Assembly (NCBI RefSeq): GCF_009833095.1
Contig: NZ_QRCB01000002.1
Coordinates: forward strand, 1 to 64,000
DNA from: Nitrosomonas sp. JL21
GTDB taxonomy: Bacteria > Pseudomonadota > Gammaproteobacteria > Burkholderiales > Nitrosomonadaceae
DNA length: 64,000 nucleotides
Direction: 5' to 3'
Position 1 is the stretch's first letter; the number at the start of each line of letters is the position of its first letter. Shown here in pieces: positions 25,279 to 35,256 of the stretch. Both the position numbers and the translations under genes were made by a program. The notes under the pieces are model-generated. The model did no database searches. It saw only the letters and a list, made by a program, of their open reading frames with translations, and was not told the DNA's origin.

Positions 25279-26597
25279 TGCATATGTATACAGAGCACTT
25301 TAACCTGAACGCGCTTCCATTCGAGAATGTACCTGATCCCCAATTTTTTTATAATCAGGGCGATCATGCGCGTATTCGCAAGCAGATTTCTGGCTCCTTG
25401 CAGAGCGGCCGAGGACTCGTGGTCGTAACCGGCCCCATGGGATCGGGCAAAACGACGCTCAGTCAGATGATCAAAGCCGACTTCCCTGAAACCATTCAAT
25501 TGATTTGGATGGCCGAGCCCCCGGTGAGCAGCAACGATCTTTATTTGTTTCTTGCTCAGGAACTAGGATTGGAACCTTCCTCATCAGAAAAAACGTTTGT
25601 CATGCGGGATATTCGTAACGCACTGCTGAAGATCAACGCGGAAGGAAAAAAATGCCTGGTCATCATCGATGAATCCCACCTAATGTCCGATGACGTCATC
25701 AATGGCGTACGCCTGCTGAACAATTTGGAAGAGGGATCCTTGAAGCTCATTCAGCTATTGCTGCTGGGCCAGGAAGAGTTGATGGAAAAGATCAACAAGC
25801 CGGCAATGGAACCCTTCAGACAACGGATCGCCGCGCTCGAAACGCTGGGTAAAATGGATGCCGATGCCGTGCGCAGGTATATTTCGCACCGCATCAAAGT
25901 TGCCGGCGGCACACCAGATCTGATCGCGGATACCGGTTGGGAAGCGCTGTCAATCGCATTTCATGTCGGAGGAACACCTCGAACCATTAATTCGTTATGC
26001 GATCGGGCCTTCAGTGTCGCTTACGAACGTGATAAACACGCAATTGACGCCCATGATATTTATGAAGCCACGCAACGACTTGGACTCAGGACCGATGTTT
26101 TTCACTACATCATTTCTTTAAAAAGCAAGGAAAGAAAAAACCAGGAAGCGGATGCAGCATCTGAACAACAAGCTACGGCAGCTCCTGCACCGGCGGCGGA
26201 ACAACCACATCCCGCAATGACGCCTGAAGAAACACCTCAATTCGAATCACCGTCTCCCGCAGCACCGGCTCACTTCTCTCCTCCACCCGAAACATCAACC
26301 CCGTTCAAAGAACAAGAAGCAACCGTCACGCCGATCAGTCAAAAACTGAGGCAACGGGTAAACAGCGTCGTAGATGAAATCCCCGACGACCCCAGAATCC
26401 GGGTAAATGTCACAGAATCCTCATATGAAAATATCGCCCGCGTCATTAAGGAAAAATACCAGCAAAGAAATCTGAAACTGCCTCTGACATTTTTGACCCT
26501 CTCGATGATAACGTTTATCATCAGTTTGTTCTATTTTTGTCATCGCACTGATTCAGTAGGTTTTATTGGCTGCATGATCGATTTATTCAGTTTCTAG
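25278..26597 (+). CDS. ExeA/GspA-like AAA ATPase
   Basis: A 439-residue ATPase of the general secretion pathway ExeA type. Seen: YTEHFNLNALPFENVPDP, the usual ExeA N-terminus; Walker A GPMGSGKTT; Walker B CLVIIDESHL; sensor region LLLLGQEEL; and GGTPRTINSLCDRAF. After residue about 285 comes a Pro/Ala/Glu linker, then one hydrophobic helix (LTFLTLSMITFIISLFYF, about residues 400-418) and a short tail. The peptidoglycan-binding domain usual at the ExeA C-terminus is not seen; the coupled upstream OmpA-like gene may supply it. No other gsp gene is in the window. Confidence 0.88.
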   Translation: MHMYTEHFNLNALPFENVPDPQFFYNQGDHARIRKQISGSLQSGRGLVVVTGPMGSGKTTLSQMIKADFPETIQLIWMAEPPVSSNDLYLFLAQELGLEPSSSEKTFVMRDIRNALLKINAEGKKCLVIIDESHLMSDDVINGVRLLNNLEEGSLKLIQLLLLGQEELMEKINKPAMEPFRQRIAALETLGKMDADAVRRYISHRIKVAGGTPDLIADTGWEALSIAFHVGGTPRTINSLCDRAFSVAYERDKHAIDAHDIYEATQRLGLRTDVFHYIISLKSKERKNQEADAASEQQATAAPAPAAEQPHPAMTPEETPQFESPSPAAPAHFSPPPETSTPFKEQEATVTPISQKLRQRVNSVVDEIPDDPRIRVNVTESSYENIARVIKEKYQQRNLKLPLTFLTLSMITFIISLFYFCHRTDSVGFIGCMIDLFSF

Positions 26598-26626
26598 CAG
26601 CGCTGCTGCGAATGACGGGGTACTTT

Positions 26627-26863
26627 TCATCGTGTCCGGGACGGATGAAACAAGGCATTCACCAAACGCTTGAAAAGCGGTGACAGAATCAACAAGACGG
26701 CAAATCCGATCGGAAAAGCAATACTCCATGAGTAGAGCCATTCACCGATAAAATTACTGGAAAAACCCAGATTCACCGCCGTTACCGTTGCCGACACACA
26801 CCCTGTCATCGTTGCCGACATGATCAAGCAATATACGCAATGCACCAAAAAAGTCTGCTTCAT
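26627..26863 (-). CDS. DUF2798 small membrane protein
   Basis: A 78-residue protein with two transmembrane helices (about residues 7-30 and 46-66) and the pattern N-x-G, W-x-x-S-W and P-x-x-K typical of DUF2798. Function unknown. It is convergent with the ExeA-like gene, 29 bp away, and has no operon partner. Confidence 0.75.
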   Translation of the reverse strand: MKQTFLVHCVYCLIMSATMTGCVSATVTAVNLGFSSNFIGEWLYSWSIAFPIGFAVLLILSPLFKRLVNALFHPSRTR

Positions 26864-27206
26864 TTCAGAGCTATATTCAAATCCAAATCTGTGTTCGTTT
26901 CATCTGCTGACTGGCACACGAAAACCCAGTATATCCGGTGTCCCGTCGATCGATTGGATTCCAGTCGGTTCTTATCCATTTCTGCGCTACTGTCTGGCCA
27001 TACTCTTCAGTTTGCAGGAGCACATGCATCCAGAACCACCTGACATAGCCTTACATCCACAAAAATATCACTAACCTATTCATAGGCTTACAGAATAACT
27101 CGCTTGACAGTCACTCGTCGAATCAAGTCTACTATAGCCAGCTATTCTAGTTTAATTTTTTCACCAATGGATCGCATCTCTCTGCGTCTGCTGCAAAGGA
27201 ATCACT
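26864..27206. other. intergenic stretch, nothing firm
   Basis: 343 bp between the divergent DUF2798 gene and the 638-residue membrane protein. A TTGACA occurs near 27100 but without a well-spaced -10 box. Short frames here have no recognisable product. Confidence 0.45.
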
Positions 27207-29123
27207 GTGGACTTCATGGCACTCAAAAGTTTTAGTGTTACCGGGATTCTGAGTTATGTGCTTTTTTCTGCCAGTTGGTTGGCTTTTGCCTTTTTCTTGG
27301 GCGGCATGATTCCAGATCAGCAACTCTGGTTTGTCTTGCTGATCACGGTATTTTTTGGCTTACCCATCTACCTTGCCGCATTATATGCCGTAACCATCCG
27401 GCGAATTTACCTCTCCAGCCAATTCAGAAAGCTGGGCATATTGCATTGGTTGTTCACCCGGCGCATCCTCGCCTATATCGGATGGCTGCTATGGTCAGTG
27501 GTATTTTCATTCCTGTTGCTGTTTTATCTGGGTTCGGCTGAAAAACAGGAATGGGTCGTCATATTTTGTGCCATTCCGGTATTTGCAATCAGTCACGCGG
27601 TTTTCCTACCAATGGCCAGCCGCGAATACAAGCCGTATATCGCCGTGCATAAATCCTTGACGTGGTCTCGGTGGCTAACATCGCTGATACTGGCCTTGCT
27701 TTTCTTGGTGGCTTCCGATCATGCCGACCGCAGCCGGCAATATGCCAGCCTGACAGAAGCGGTGATATCGGAAACCCAGAAATTGAGCGGAACATCCAAC
27801 AGCATGCTGATCCATGAAGTCAATCGATTATTGGGGCTTGCGGAAGGATTGAAGCGCTATGCGCTGGGAAATTTGCATACACTGAACGACAGCCTTTATC
27901 TGGGCATCCTTTTTCTGGGTAGCGCGGTGTTTTTCTACAACATATCCTTGGGTATTTCCAGTTTCATGATTCCCGTTGCGGAATACCGCCGGGTTTTTGC
28001 ACCCATCCAGGATAGCGATCACCCCCCTCCCACCTCACCGTGGGCCTGGGCAGTGACTTCTGCCTTCGCGACATTCTTCATATTTTTTGTGTATGTGCCG
28101 TCGACGGTCTATATGGATGCCTGGTTGCGGGCCAATCCGGAAACAATCAGGCAAATTCAGCAATCGCAACAACTCGTGGTCGAGACCGTCGAAATGATCG
28201 GCGAACACTACTATAAGCCTGGAACCACCGAACAAATCGAACAGGCCTATTTGGATAGCATCCGCCAATTGGAATCATCGTTGGAGAAATTACGTCAAAC
28301 AAGTTCCGCTGGATTCCAACACATGACAGAGAACGTGGACGACTATCTCGACTGGTATTACAGTCTACCCGGCGAATATGAACGCATCGTAGCGCTGGCG
28401 ACCGGTATGCTGGAACATTGGATGACCGAGAAATTGCAGCATTATTTGATGAAAGGAAATGTCTTTGGCCCGGTGCAACAATCGATAGAGGAAATATTGC
28501 GCAACAACCAACAATTACGCACTGAACATCTGCGCAAGGTCGAACAAATTCTGACCGACAACCAGATCGTGCCGAACGAGGATACTCACCTGGACATCAT
28601 CCGGCATGCCTCTTTGAATGCGCTCAGAGAACCACCGGTACATAGCGTCATCATCAATCTTGAACACCGCATGCTGATCTCGGGCGGAATCGGTACAGCC
28701 GGCGCGATTACGGGTGCCATTGCCGGCAAGATCACCGCAAAAGTAGCCGGCAAAGGAATCATCAAGCTTGGCGCACAAGCATTGATTAAAATCACGGCAG
28801 GTAAAGCGGTGAGTGCCTTGGGCGGAGCCGCCGCGGGTGCTGCCACGGGGATGGCGCTGGGTTCGGTCATTCCTGGGATCGGTACTGCAATCGGTGCGGC
28901 CATTGGCGGTATCCTTGGCGGGATCACCATCGGCTTGACCGTGGAAAAGCTACTGCTGATGCTTGAGGAAGCTTTTTCCCGGGAAGAGTTCAAACGTCAA
29001 ATTCTGCAGGCTATCGACGAAGAGCGTAGCGAATTTGAGAAATTATTAAATAACCACCCAGTATCGGATACACTATCCGGCACTATGCCTGTGGAAATAC
29101 CGGAAGCATCGGAAGCACACTAA
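27207..29123 (+). CDS. uncharacterised polytopic membrane protein with glycine-rich C-terminal segment
   Basis: A 638-residue protein not assigned to a family I recognise. The GTG start at 27207 is favoured by AAGGA 7 bp upstream; an ATG lies three codons in. About seven hydrophobic helices fall in the first 305 residues: five in the first 170, then about 235-260 and 282-303. A long helical region follows (about 315-480), rich in Glu/Gln and probably coiled-coil. Residues 493-578 form a Gly/Ala-rich hydrophobic region of GxxxG character (e.g. GGAAAGAATGMALG and GTAIGAAIGGILGG), and the tail is acidic. Glycine-zipper segments of this kind occur in membrane-inserting proteins; a stress or membrane-remodelling role would be speculation. 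Monocistronic, 148 bp before the antiporter gene. Confidence 0.8.
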   Translation: MDFMALKSFSVTGILSYVLFSASWLAFAFFLGGMIPDQQLWFVLLITVFFGLPIYLAALYAVTIRRIYLSSQFRKLGILHWLFTRRILAYIGWLLWSVVFSFLLLFYLGSAEKQEWVVIFCAIPVFAISHAVFLPMASREYKPYIAVHKSLTWSRWLTSLILALLFLVASDHADRSRQYASLTEAVISETQKLSGTSNSMLIHEVNRLLGLAEGLKRYALGNLHTLNDSLYLGILFLGSAVFFYNISLGISSFMIPVAEYRRVFAPIQDSDHPPPTSPWAWAVTSAFATFFIFFVYVPSTVYMDAWLRANPETIRQIQQSQQLVVETVEMIGEHYYKPGTTEQIEQAYLDSIRQLESSLEKLRQTSSAGFQHMTENVDDYLDWYYSLPGEYERIVALATGMLEHWMTEKLQHYLMKGNVFGPVQQSIEEILRNNQQLRTEHLRKVEQILTDNQIVPNEDTHLDIIRHASLNALREPPVHSVIINLEHRMLISGGIGTAGAITGAIAGKITAKVAGKGIIKLGAQALIKITAGKAVSALGGAAAGAATGMALGSVIPGIGTAIGAAIGGILGGITIGLTVEKLLLMLEEAFSREEFKRQILQAIDEERSEFEKLLNNHPVSDTLSGTMPVEIPEASEAH

Positions 29124-29271
29124 AGTTAGTCAATCAATCGGTTTCGGCTATTTCTCATGCATCAACGCTGCACAGGTTTTTGCACGAATTGCTGATTATT
29201 ACTCTTCAACCGGGCCGGCTGAGCAAGATATCCGTTAAGTCAGCACATAACAAGAAAGAATTGGAACCAAT

Positions 29272-30993
29272 ATGGATCACAACATTGTCTTGATCACCAC
29301 GATTGCCGCAGGTTTCGGCCTGGCATTGATTTTTGGCTTTATCGCTGAACGGCTGAAAACCCCCGCGCTGGTGGGTTATCTACTCGCCGGAATCGCCATC
29401 AGCCCAACCACACCCGGATTTGTGGCCGATATCGGGATTGCTTCTCAGCTATCTGAAATCGGCGTCATGTTATTGATGTTTGGCGTCGGTCTACATTTTT
29501 CGTTGGATGATCTGCTTGCAGTCAAGCGTATCGCCCTGCCCGGCGCGATAGTCCAAATGGCGGTGGCAACTGCCCTGGGCATGGCCCTGGCCACATGGTG
29601 GGGCTGGGATCTCGGTGCGGGACTGGTGCTGGGCTTATCATTATCCTGCGCCAGTACGGTCGTGCTACTGAAGGCGCTGGAATCACGCGGATTCCTGGAA
29701 AGCATGAATGGCCAGATCGCCGTGGGCTGGTTGATCGTAGAGGATCTGGTCACTGTACTCATCCTGGTTCTATTGCCCTCGTTTGCCACCATGCTGGGTA
29801 GCACGAATGGAAATACTCCTGCGGAGGAACCACTGTGGTATACGATTGGAATTACGCTGATGCTGGTTTCGGCATTCATCGCGCTGATGCTGATTGTAGG
29901 CCGCCGGGTATTGCCATGGTTATTATGGCAGGTTGCCCGAACGGGTTCGCGGGAGCTGTTCACATTGGCCGTGGTAGCGGTGGCCATTTGTATCGCTTAC
30001 GGCGCCGCGGCTTTGTTCAACGTGTCATTTGCGCTGGGTGCATTCTTTGCAGGCATGGTGATGCGCGAATCGAAATTCAGTCGCCGGGCTGCCGAGGAAT
30101 CTCTGCCATTGCGCGATGCATTTGCGGTGCTATTCTTCGTTTCAGTCGGCATGCTATTCGATCCGGCGGTGCTCGTCGATGAGCCTTTACGAGTCCTGGG
30201 CGTGGTTGCCATCATCGTCGTCGGTAAATCCCTGGCCGCAATGCTGCTGGTGTTCCTGCTGGGCTATCCGCTCAATACGGTACTGATCGTTGCCGCCAGC
30301 TTGGGACAAATCGGCGAGTTTTCGTTCATTCTTGCCGGTTTGGGATTGTCGCTCGGCTTAATGCCGGCGGAAGGCATGAGCCTGGTTCTGGCTGGTGCTT
30401 TGATCTCGATCGCATTCAATCCGATCGCCTTTGCCGCCATCTTACCGTTCAAGAACTGGATGCTGAAACATTCTGCGCTGGCGCGTAAATATGAAAATCG
30501 CGACGATCCTTTCGCCGAGCTGCCGATGAGCACCGAACGCAAATTCCTCGAAGGCCAGGTCGTGCTGGTCGGCTACGGCCATGTGGGTCAGCAGATCGCC
30601 AAGGCTTTGGCCGAGCGGGATATTCCCTATATCATTGCCGAGCAGAATCGTGAACTCGTCCAGAATCTTCGCAAACAAGGCATCAATGCGGTGTCAGGCG
30701 ACGCGACTGAACCTTCGGTGCTGATACAGGCGCATATCACCGATGCCGACATGCTGGTCATCGCTACCGGAGATCCATTGAACCTCCGGCAGATGATCGA
30801 CACCGCCCGCACACTCAATCCGGACATCGAAATCGTATTGCGTACCCGCAGCGAAGATGAAACCAAATTGTTGCGGAAGGACAGCATGGGAACGGTTTTC
30901 TTTGGCGAGGAAGAACTCGCCAAAAGCATGACGCATCACATTCTCGACCGATTCAATGCAAAATCGGGATTACAAGCTGACTTAGCGCTTTGA
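29272..30993 (+). CDS. KefB/YbaL-type cation:proton antiporter with TrkA-N domain
   Basis: A 573-residue CPA2 antiporter. Residues about 1-390 form a Na+/H+ exchanger-type membrane domain with some 12 helices (LVGYLLAGIAISP, the DLG-like GVGLHFSLDD, GLSLSCASTVVLLK). Residues about 420-535 form an RCK/TrkA-N Rossmann domain (VVLVGYGHVGQQIAKAL, then ISGDAT-like AVSGDAT). The arrangement matches YbaL/RosB-like proteins, which exchange K+ for H+. No TrkA-C domain is evident. A small conserved gene follows after 47 bp. Confidence 0.92.
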   Translation: MDHNIVLITTIAAGFGLALIFGFIAERLKTPALVGYLLAGIAISPTTPGFVADIGIASQLSEIGVMLLMFGVGLHFSLDDLLAVKRIALPGAIVQMAVATALGMALATWWGWDLGAGLVLGLSLSCASTVVLLKALESRGFLESMNGQIAVGWLIVEDLVTVLILVLLPSFATMLGSTNGNTPAEEPLWYTIGITLMLVSAFIALMLIVGRRVLPWLLWQVARTGSRELFTLAVVAVAICIAYGAAALFNVSFALGAFFAGMVMRESKFSRRAAEESLPLRDAFAVLFFVSVGMLFDPAVLVDEPLRVLGVVAIIVVGKSLAAMLLVFLLGYPLNTVLIVAASLGQIGEFSFILAGLGLSLGLMPAEGMSLVLAGALISIAFNPIAFAAILPFKNWMLKHSALARKYENRDDPFAELPMSTERKFLEGQVVLVGYGHVGQQIAKALAERDIPYIIAEQNRELVQNLRKQGINAVSGDATEPSVLIQAHITDADMLVIATGDPLNLRQMIDTARTLNPDIEIVLRTRSEDETKLLRKDSMGTVFFGEEELAKSMTHHILDRFNAKSGLQADLAL

Positions 30994-31040
30994 CGCACGA
31001 TGATTTACACGACTCAATCATTTGATAAGGAATTGACACT

Positions 31041-31343
31041 ATGACAGGACAACAATATGTGGGCATCGATCAAGATAAGAATGAGGGATTGACGCATCTC
31101 GGACGCATCGTGCGGGACGCGTGGGTGTTCGGTATTCTGCCGGAAACAGAAACTTGCTCGGGCTGGAGCGGTGCAGAAATGCAAGTACTCTACGAAAAGG
31201 TACACAATGCCTGGGAACCCTATGCGCATCTGCCGAGCCGCTTACCTGACGACTTGCGCGAGCGGCATAGCCGTTTATATTCACAGGCTATCGAAGAAGC
31301 CAAGAAAAAAGGCTGGGACACCGATTTGACGGATGAAGATTAG
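31041..31343 (+). CDS. small conserved hypothetical protein
   Basis: A 100-residue soluble, acidic protein, rich in Trp (five), with no signal or membrane segment and no family I can name. A well-placed AAGGAA lies 8 bp before the ATG, and the gene lies 47 bp behind the antiporter on the same strand, so it may be co-transcribed with it. Coding potential looks real from codon use and spacing. Confidence 0.65.
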   Translation: MTGQQYVGIDQDKNEGLTHLGRIVRDAWVFGILPETETCSGWSGAEMQVLYEKVHNAWEPYAHLPSRLPDDLRERHSRLYSQAIEEAKKKGWDTDLTDED

Positions 31344-31500
31344 AGAAAATTTGGAGGAAACCGCTGCACTCGACCCGGTTCGTTTCGATCGTGTCGAGAT
31401 CAGATTCAAAAGGCTCGAAGGGCATTCTAAGCCATGCCGCTGAATCCGATCCCGCCTATCTGCGCGCCGATCACGATCTTTTCAGAATTTCAATGCATGC

Positions 31501-31911
31501 TCAGCTTTTGGTTTTCGCAGGAAAATTGATGATCCGGGCTGGGCCATCCAGCTTGGTCTTGCTGACCAATGTCTGTAACGCAACTGGAAATTCTCTCTGC
31601 AATCGTGACATGACTTCAGCCATATCATCACGATAGGCAACGGCTTCATACGCAACGGGTTGATCCAACGCATCGCGGGCCTGGGGCTTGAAATTCTGCC
31701 AGGAAATATCGATCCAGCATTTACGCTCTCCATCGATAAATACAAATTCTTCACTATCCAGAATCGCCATGTACTGCATATTGCGAATAGGAACGAACAA
31801 ATGGCGGGTTGGGCAGCGGGCTAACAGCGTAACGGCCAGATTGTATGTGGTTGCAGGTAAATGGCGCGACTCCCGGTTAATTTCAGGATCTCGATAACAA
31901 GTAATTTCCAT
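31501..31911 (-). CDS. hypothetical protein
   Basis: A 136-residue protein from the ATG at 31911, preferred over one six codons upstream because GGGGGGA lies 4 bp before it. No signal or membrane helix; no family recognised. Visible content: a mixed alpha/beta pattern with FVFIDGERKCWIDISWQNF and a C-terminal acidic/basic tail. It is isolated between two plus-strand units and is transcribed against them. Confidence 0.6.
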   Translation of the reverse strand: MEITCYRDPEINRESRHLPATTYNLAVTLLARCPTRHLFVPIRNMQYMAILDSEEFVFIDGERKCWIDISWQNFKPQARDALDQPVAYEAVAYRDDMAEVMSRLQREFPVALQTLVSKTKLDGPARIINFPAKTKS

Positions 31912-32103
31912 GGTTCCCCCCATCAGCATCGTTTAGAATTTCACACCATTTTATTTGACCAAACGTCTTTGATATGTGTGCTACCTTACCGTCGTTATCC
32001 GAAGAACTCAAGTCCGTTAACATATTTCCTTCGATCAATTCGAATAAACCACATCAATTAGCTGCTCGTTCATGATGCCATTCCATCTTCTCTGATTCGT
32101 CGC

Positions 32104-33918
32104 ATGCGCCCTACTCGACTCGAAAAACCTGCCCCCGTCCGCAATGGCCTGAAAACGATGGCGACGCTGTTGCCCTATCTGTGGGAATTCAAGATCAGAG
32201 TCATTCTGGCGCTCAGTTTGCTGATCCTCGCTAAGTTGGCCAATGTCTCCGTACCGTTGGTGCTGAAGGAAATCGTCGACGCGCTGGATCAACCTCGCGC
32301 CGCCCTGACATTACCGGTGTTTTTACTGATCAGCTATGGCGTGCTACGTCTCTGCAGCACGTTGTTCGGAGAATTACGCGATGCCGTTTTCGCAAAAGTG
32401 ACTCAGCGTGCCATACGCCGGGTGGCAAATACGGTATTTACCCACTTGCATTCATTGTCGCTGCGTTTTCATCTGGAACGGCAGACGGGCGGCGTCTCGC
32501 GCGACATCGAACGCGGGACGCGCGGCATTTCATTCCTGCTGAACTTCATGCTGTTCAATATCCTGCCGACACTGCTGGAAATCGGTTTAGTGCTCGCCAT
32601 CTTGATCAACCAGTATGATCCATGGTTTTCGGTGATCATTCTGTTGACATTGCTGGCGTATATCGCACTCACGCTGATCGTCACGGAATGGCGCATGATC
32701 TTTCGTCGCACGATGAACAACATGGACTCAAAAGCCAACACGCAAGCAATCGACAGCCTCTTGAATTACGAAACCGTCAAATATTTCAGCAACGAAGCTT
32801 GGGAAGCGCAGCGCTACGATACCCATTTGCAATCCTGGGAAAAAGCGGCCGTGCGCAACCAAACGTCGCTTGCCACCCTGAATGCCGGACAGAGCGCCAT
32901 CATTGCCGTTGGCGTCACCTTGCTGATGCTGCTGGCTGCCGACAAGGTCATTGCCGGCAGCATGTCGCTGGGCGACCTGGTGCTGATCAATGCATTCATG
33001 CTGCAACTGTACATGCCATTGCACTTTCTTGGATTTGTTTATCGGGAAATCAAGCATTCGCTGGCCGATATGGAGCGCATGTTCACGCTATTGGACGAAC
33101 ATCGGGAAATCCAGGATATACCCGACGCGCGGATACTGGACGCCCGCAATGCCACGATTCGGTTCAGTCACGTCAATTTCGGTTATGAATCCAATCGGCA
33201 GATATTGTTTGACGTCAGCTTCGATATTCCCGCCGGGCAAAATATCGCAGTCGTCGGTCATAGCGGCTCCGGCAAATCAACCCTGGCTCGGCTGCTGTTC
33301 CGTTTTTACGATGTGCAATCCGGAAAAATCCTGATCAATGATCAGGATATCCGCGACGTCACCCAACACAGCCTGCGCGCTGCGATCGGTATCGTGCCGC
33401 AAGATACCGTATTATTTAACGATACTATTTACTACAATATCGCCTACGGGCGGCCGGAGGCAACGCCGGAAGAAGTTCATGCAGCAGCAGAATCTGCGCA
33501 TATTCATGATTTCATACAAAGTCTGCCGGAACAGTATGAGACGATCGTCGGCGAGCGTGGCCTGAAATTGTCCGGCGGTGAAAAACAGCGCGTGGCGATC
33601 GCTCGTACCATTCTGAAAAATCCGGATATCTTAATCTTTGACGAGGCGACATCAGCATTGGATTCCAAATCCGAAAAACGCATACAAACCGAACTCAGGC
33701 GCATCGCCTTGAACCGCACAACGCTGACGATTGCTCATCGCTTATCCACGATTGCCGATGCCGATCAGATCCTGGTCATGGAAAACGGCCGCATCATAGA
33801 ACGCGGCAATCATTCACAATTGCTGGCAGCGCATGGTGTGTATACGCAGATGTGGGAACTGCAGCAGCAGGAAGAAATCAATAGACATCATCATCTCGCA
33901 ATTCCTCCCTCAGCATGA
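32104..33918 (+). CDS. Atm1/HMT1-type ABC exporter
   Basis: A 604-residue half-transporter. Six transmembrane helices (about residues 20-310) contain the Atm1-family stretch NYETVKYFSNEAWEAQRYD. The nucleotide-binding domain follows: Walker A GHSGSGKST, Q-loop IVPQDTVLFNDTI, signature LSGGEKQR, Walker B ILIFDEATSALD, His-switch AHRLST. Bacterial Atm1-like exporters move glutathione conjugates and metal-thiol complexes and protect against heavy metals. The substrate here is not determined. It is followed 10 bp later by a BT1/MFS permease, probably in one operon. Confidence 0.92.
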   Translation: MRPTRLEKPAPVRNGLKTMATLLPYLWEFKIRVILALSLLILAKLANVSVPLVLKEIVDALDQPRAALTLPVFLLISYGVLRLCSTLFGELRDAVFAKVTQRAIRRVANTVFTHLHSLSLRFHLERQTGGVSRDIERGTRGISFLLNFMLFNILPTLLEIGLVLAILINQYDPWFSVIILLTLLAYIALTLIVTEWRMIFRRTMNNMDSKANTQAIDSLLNYETVKYFSNEAWEAQRYDTHLQSWEKAAVRNQTSLATLNAGQSAIIAVGVTLLMLLAADKVIAGSMSLGDLVLINAFMLQLYMPLHFLGFVYREIKHSLADMERMFTLLDEHREIQDIPDARILDARNATIRFSHVNFGYESNRQILFDVSFDIPAGQNIAVVGHSGSGKSTLARLLFRFYDVQSGKILINDQDIRDVTQHSLRAAIGIVPQDTVLFNDTIYYNIAYGRPEATPEEVHAAAESAHIHDFIQSLPEQYETIVGERGLKLSGGEKQRVAIARTILKNPDILIFDEATSALDSKSEKRIQTELRRIALNRTTLTIAHRLSTIADADQILVMENGRIIERGNHSQLLAAHGVYTQMWELQQQEEINRHHHLAIPPSA

Positions 33919-33928
33919 TAGCTGACAC

Positions 33929-35191
33929 ATGAAAAACTGGCTGCAGCATCTGCTCCCGTTCAAAACGGCGGAATCGCAGCGTCTGGCGCTCTTGTTCGTG
34001 GTCGTGTACTTTGCCCAAGGCATGTCCGCCCTACCCGTTCAAGTCATCACGATCAGTTTTAAAGACCAGGGTTTGAATGCCGACGATATCGCCACATTTT
34101 TCCTGTTGACGTCGATCCCATGGTTTCTCAAGCCTCTGTATGGACTGATCTCGGATTTTCTACCGCTGTTTGGCCAGCATCGTAAAAGTTATTTGTTGCT
34201 GACTTCCGCTTTGGCCTGCGTGGCTGGCGTCGTCGCAGGATTATCGGCGCAGTTTTCATACTGGGAACTGGCTGTGCTGTATACCACGATGGGTTTGGGC
34301 CTGGCGTATAACGACGTATTGACAGATGCATTGATGGTCGAAAATGGCAAATTGAATGGCCTGACCGGCGCTTTTCAGTCGGTGCAGTGGAGTGCCGTGA
34401 CCGCAGCCGCCATCGTCGTGGGGTTACTGGGCGGATATTTTGCTGAGCACCGTCAGTTGCAAGTCGCTTTTGCGGCTTCAGCGCTGTTTCCGTTGATCGT
34501 GCTCTTCATGGCGGTCTTCTTCGTCTATGAAAAACCTGTTGAGTCCAAACAAGGCAATGTTTCCGAAGTATGGAGCGCTCTGCGCGCCGGCTTTGGAGAG
34601 CGCTCGGTTTGGCTGGTGGCTGCATTCATTTTCTTATTCAATTTCAGCCCCTCCTTTGGCCCGGCTTTCTTGTTTTATCAAACCGATGAATTGGGTTTCA
34701 GCCAGCAATACATCGGCATTCTGAATGCCGTCGATTCGGCCGCCAGCATTATCGGCGCGCTGATTTATGTGCCGCTTTCGCGATCCATGCCGCTGCGGCG
34801 TCTGATCAATCTGGCGATAGGATTGTCGGTCATTATGCTGCTCACCTACTTGGCATATCGCGGAGAAATTTCCGCACTCGTGATTCATATCATCTGGGGT
34901 ATTACCGGCATGGTGACGACGCTCGCATTTCTGGATCTAGCTGCCCGGGCCTGCCCGCCCCGCGCCGAAGCCACCTTCTTTGCCCTGCTGATGGCAATTT
35001 TCAACTTGGGAACACTGGCATCGCAGAATATCGGCGCGCATTTATATACCGAACTCGGTGAAGGTTCCTTTGCCTATACCTGGTTGGTCATCATTTCCAC
35101 CATCGCCACCGCCGCGATCTGGTTTCTGGTACCCTTGATTCATATCGAGCGGATCGAATCGCGTGCATTGCAGCAGTATCGAACTAACTGA
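33929..35191 (+). CDS. BT1/MFS-family permease
   Basis: A 420-residue carrier with about 12 transmembrane helices. The N-terminal YFAQGMSALPVQVITISFKDQGL and the IPWFLKPLYGLISDFLPLFG segment match the BT1 group (folate/biopterin transporters) within the major facilitator superfamily. Substrate unknown in bacteria. Starts 10 bp after the Atm1-type exporter. Confidence 0.85.
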   Translation: MKNWLQHLLPFKTAESQRLALLFVVVYFAQGMSALPVQVITISFKDQGLNADDIATFFLLTSIPWFLKPLYGLISDFLPLFGQHRKSYLLLTSALACVAGVVAGLSAQFSYWELAVLYTTMGLGLAYNDVLTDALMVENGKLNGLTGAFQSVQWSAVTAAAIVVGLLGGYFAEHRQLQVAFAASALFPLIVLFMAVFFVYEKPVESKQGNVSEVWSALRAGFGERSVWLVAAFIFLFNFSPSFGPAFLFYQTDELGFSQQYIGILNAVDSAASIIGALIYVPLSRSMPLRRLINLAIGLSVIMLLTYLAYRGEISALVIHIIWGITGMVTTLAFLDLAARACPPRAEATFFALLMAIFNLGTLASQNIGAHLYTELGEGSFAYTWLVIISTIATAAIWFLVPLIHIERIESRALQQYRTN

Positions 35192-35256
35192 CATACCCAT
35201 CGATCAAAATAAATATCGTGACAGGTTTTTCGCAATATCACGCGCGGGGGAATGCG

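Noticed and set aside
29445-29987. 180-codon minus-strand frame opposite the antiporter gene
   Set aside because: Low-complexity Ser/Thr/Arg shadow of a hydrophobic membrane protein; no motif or ribosome site.
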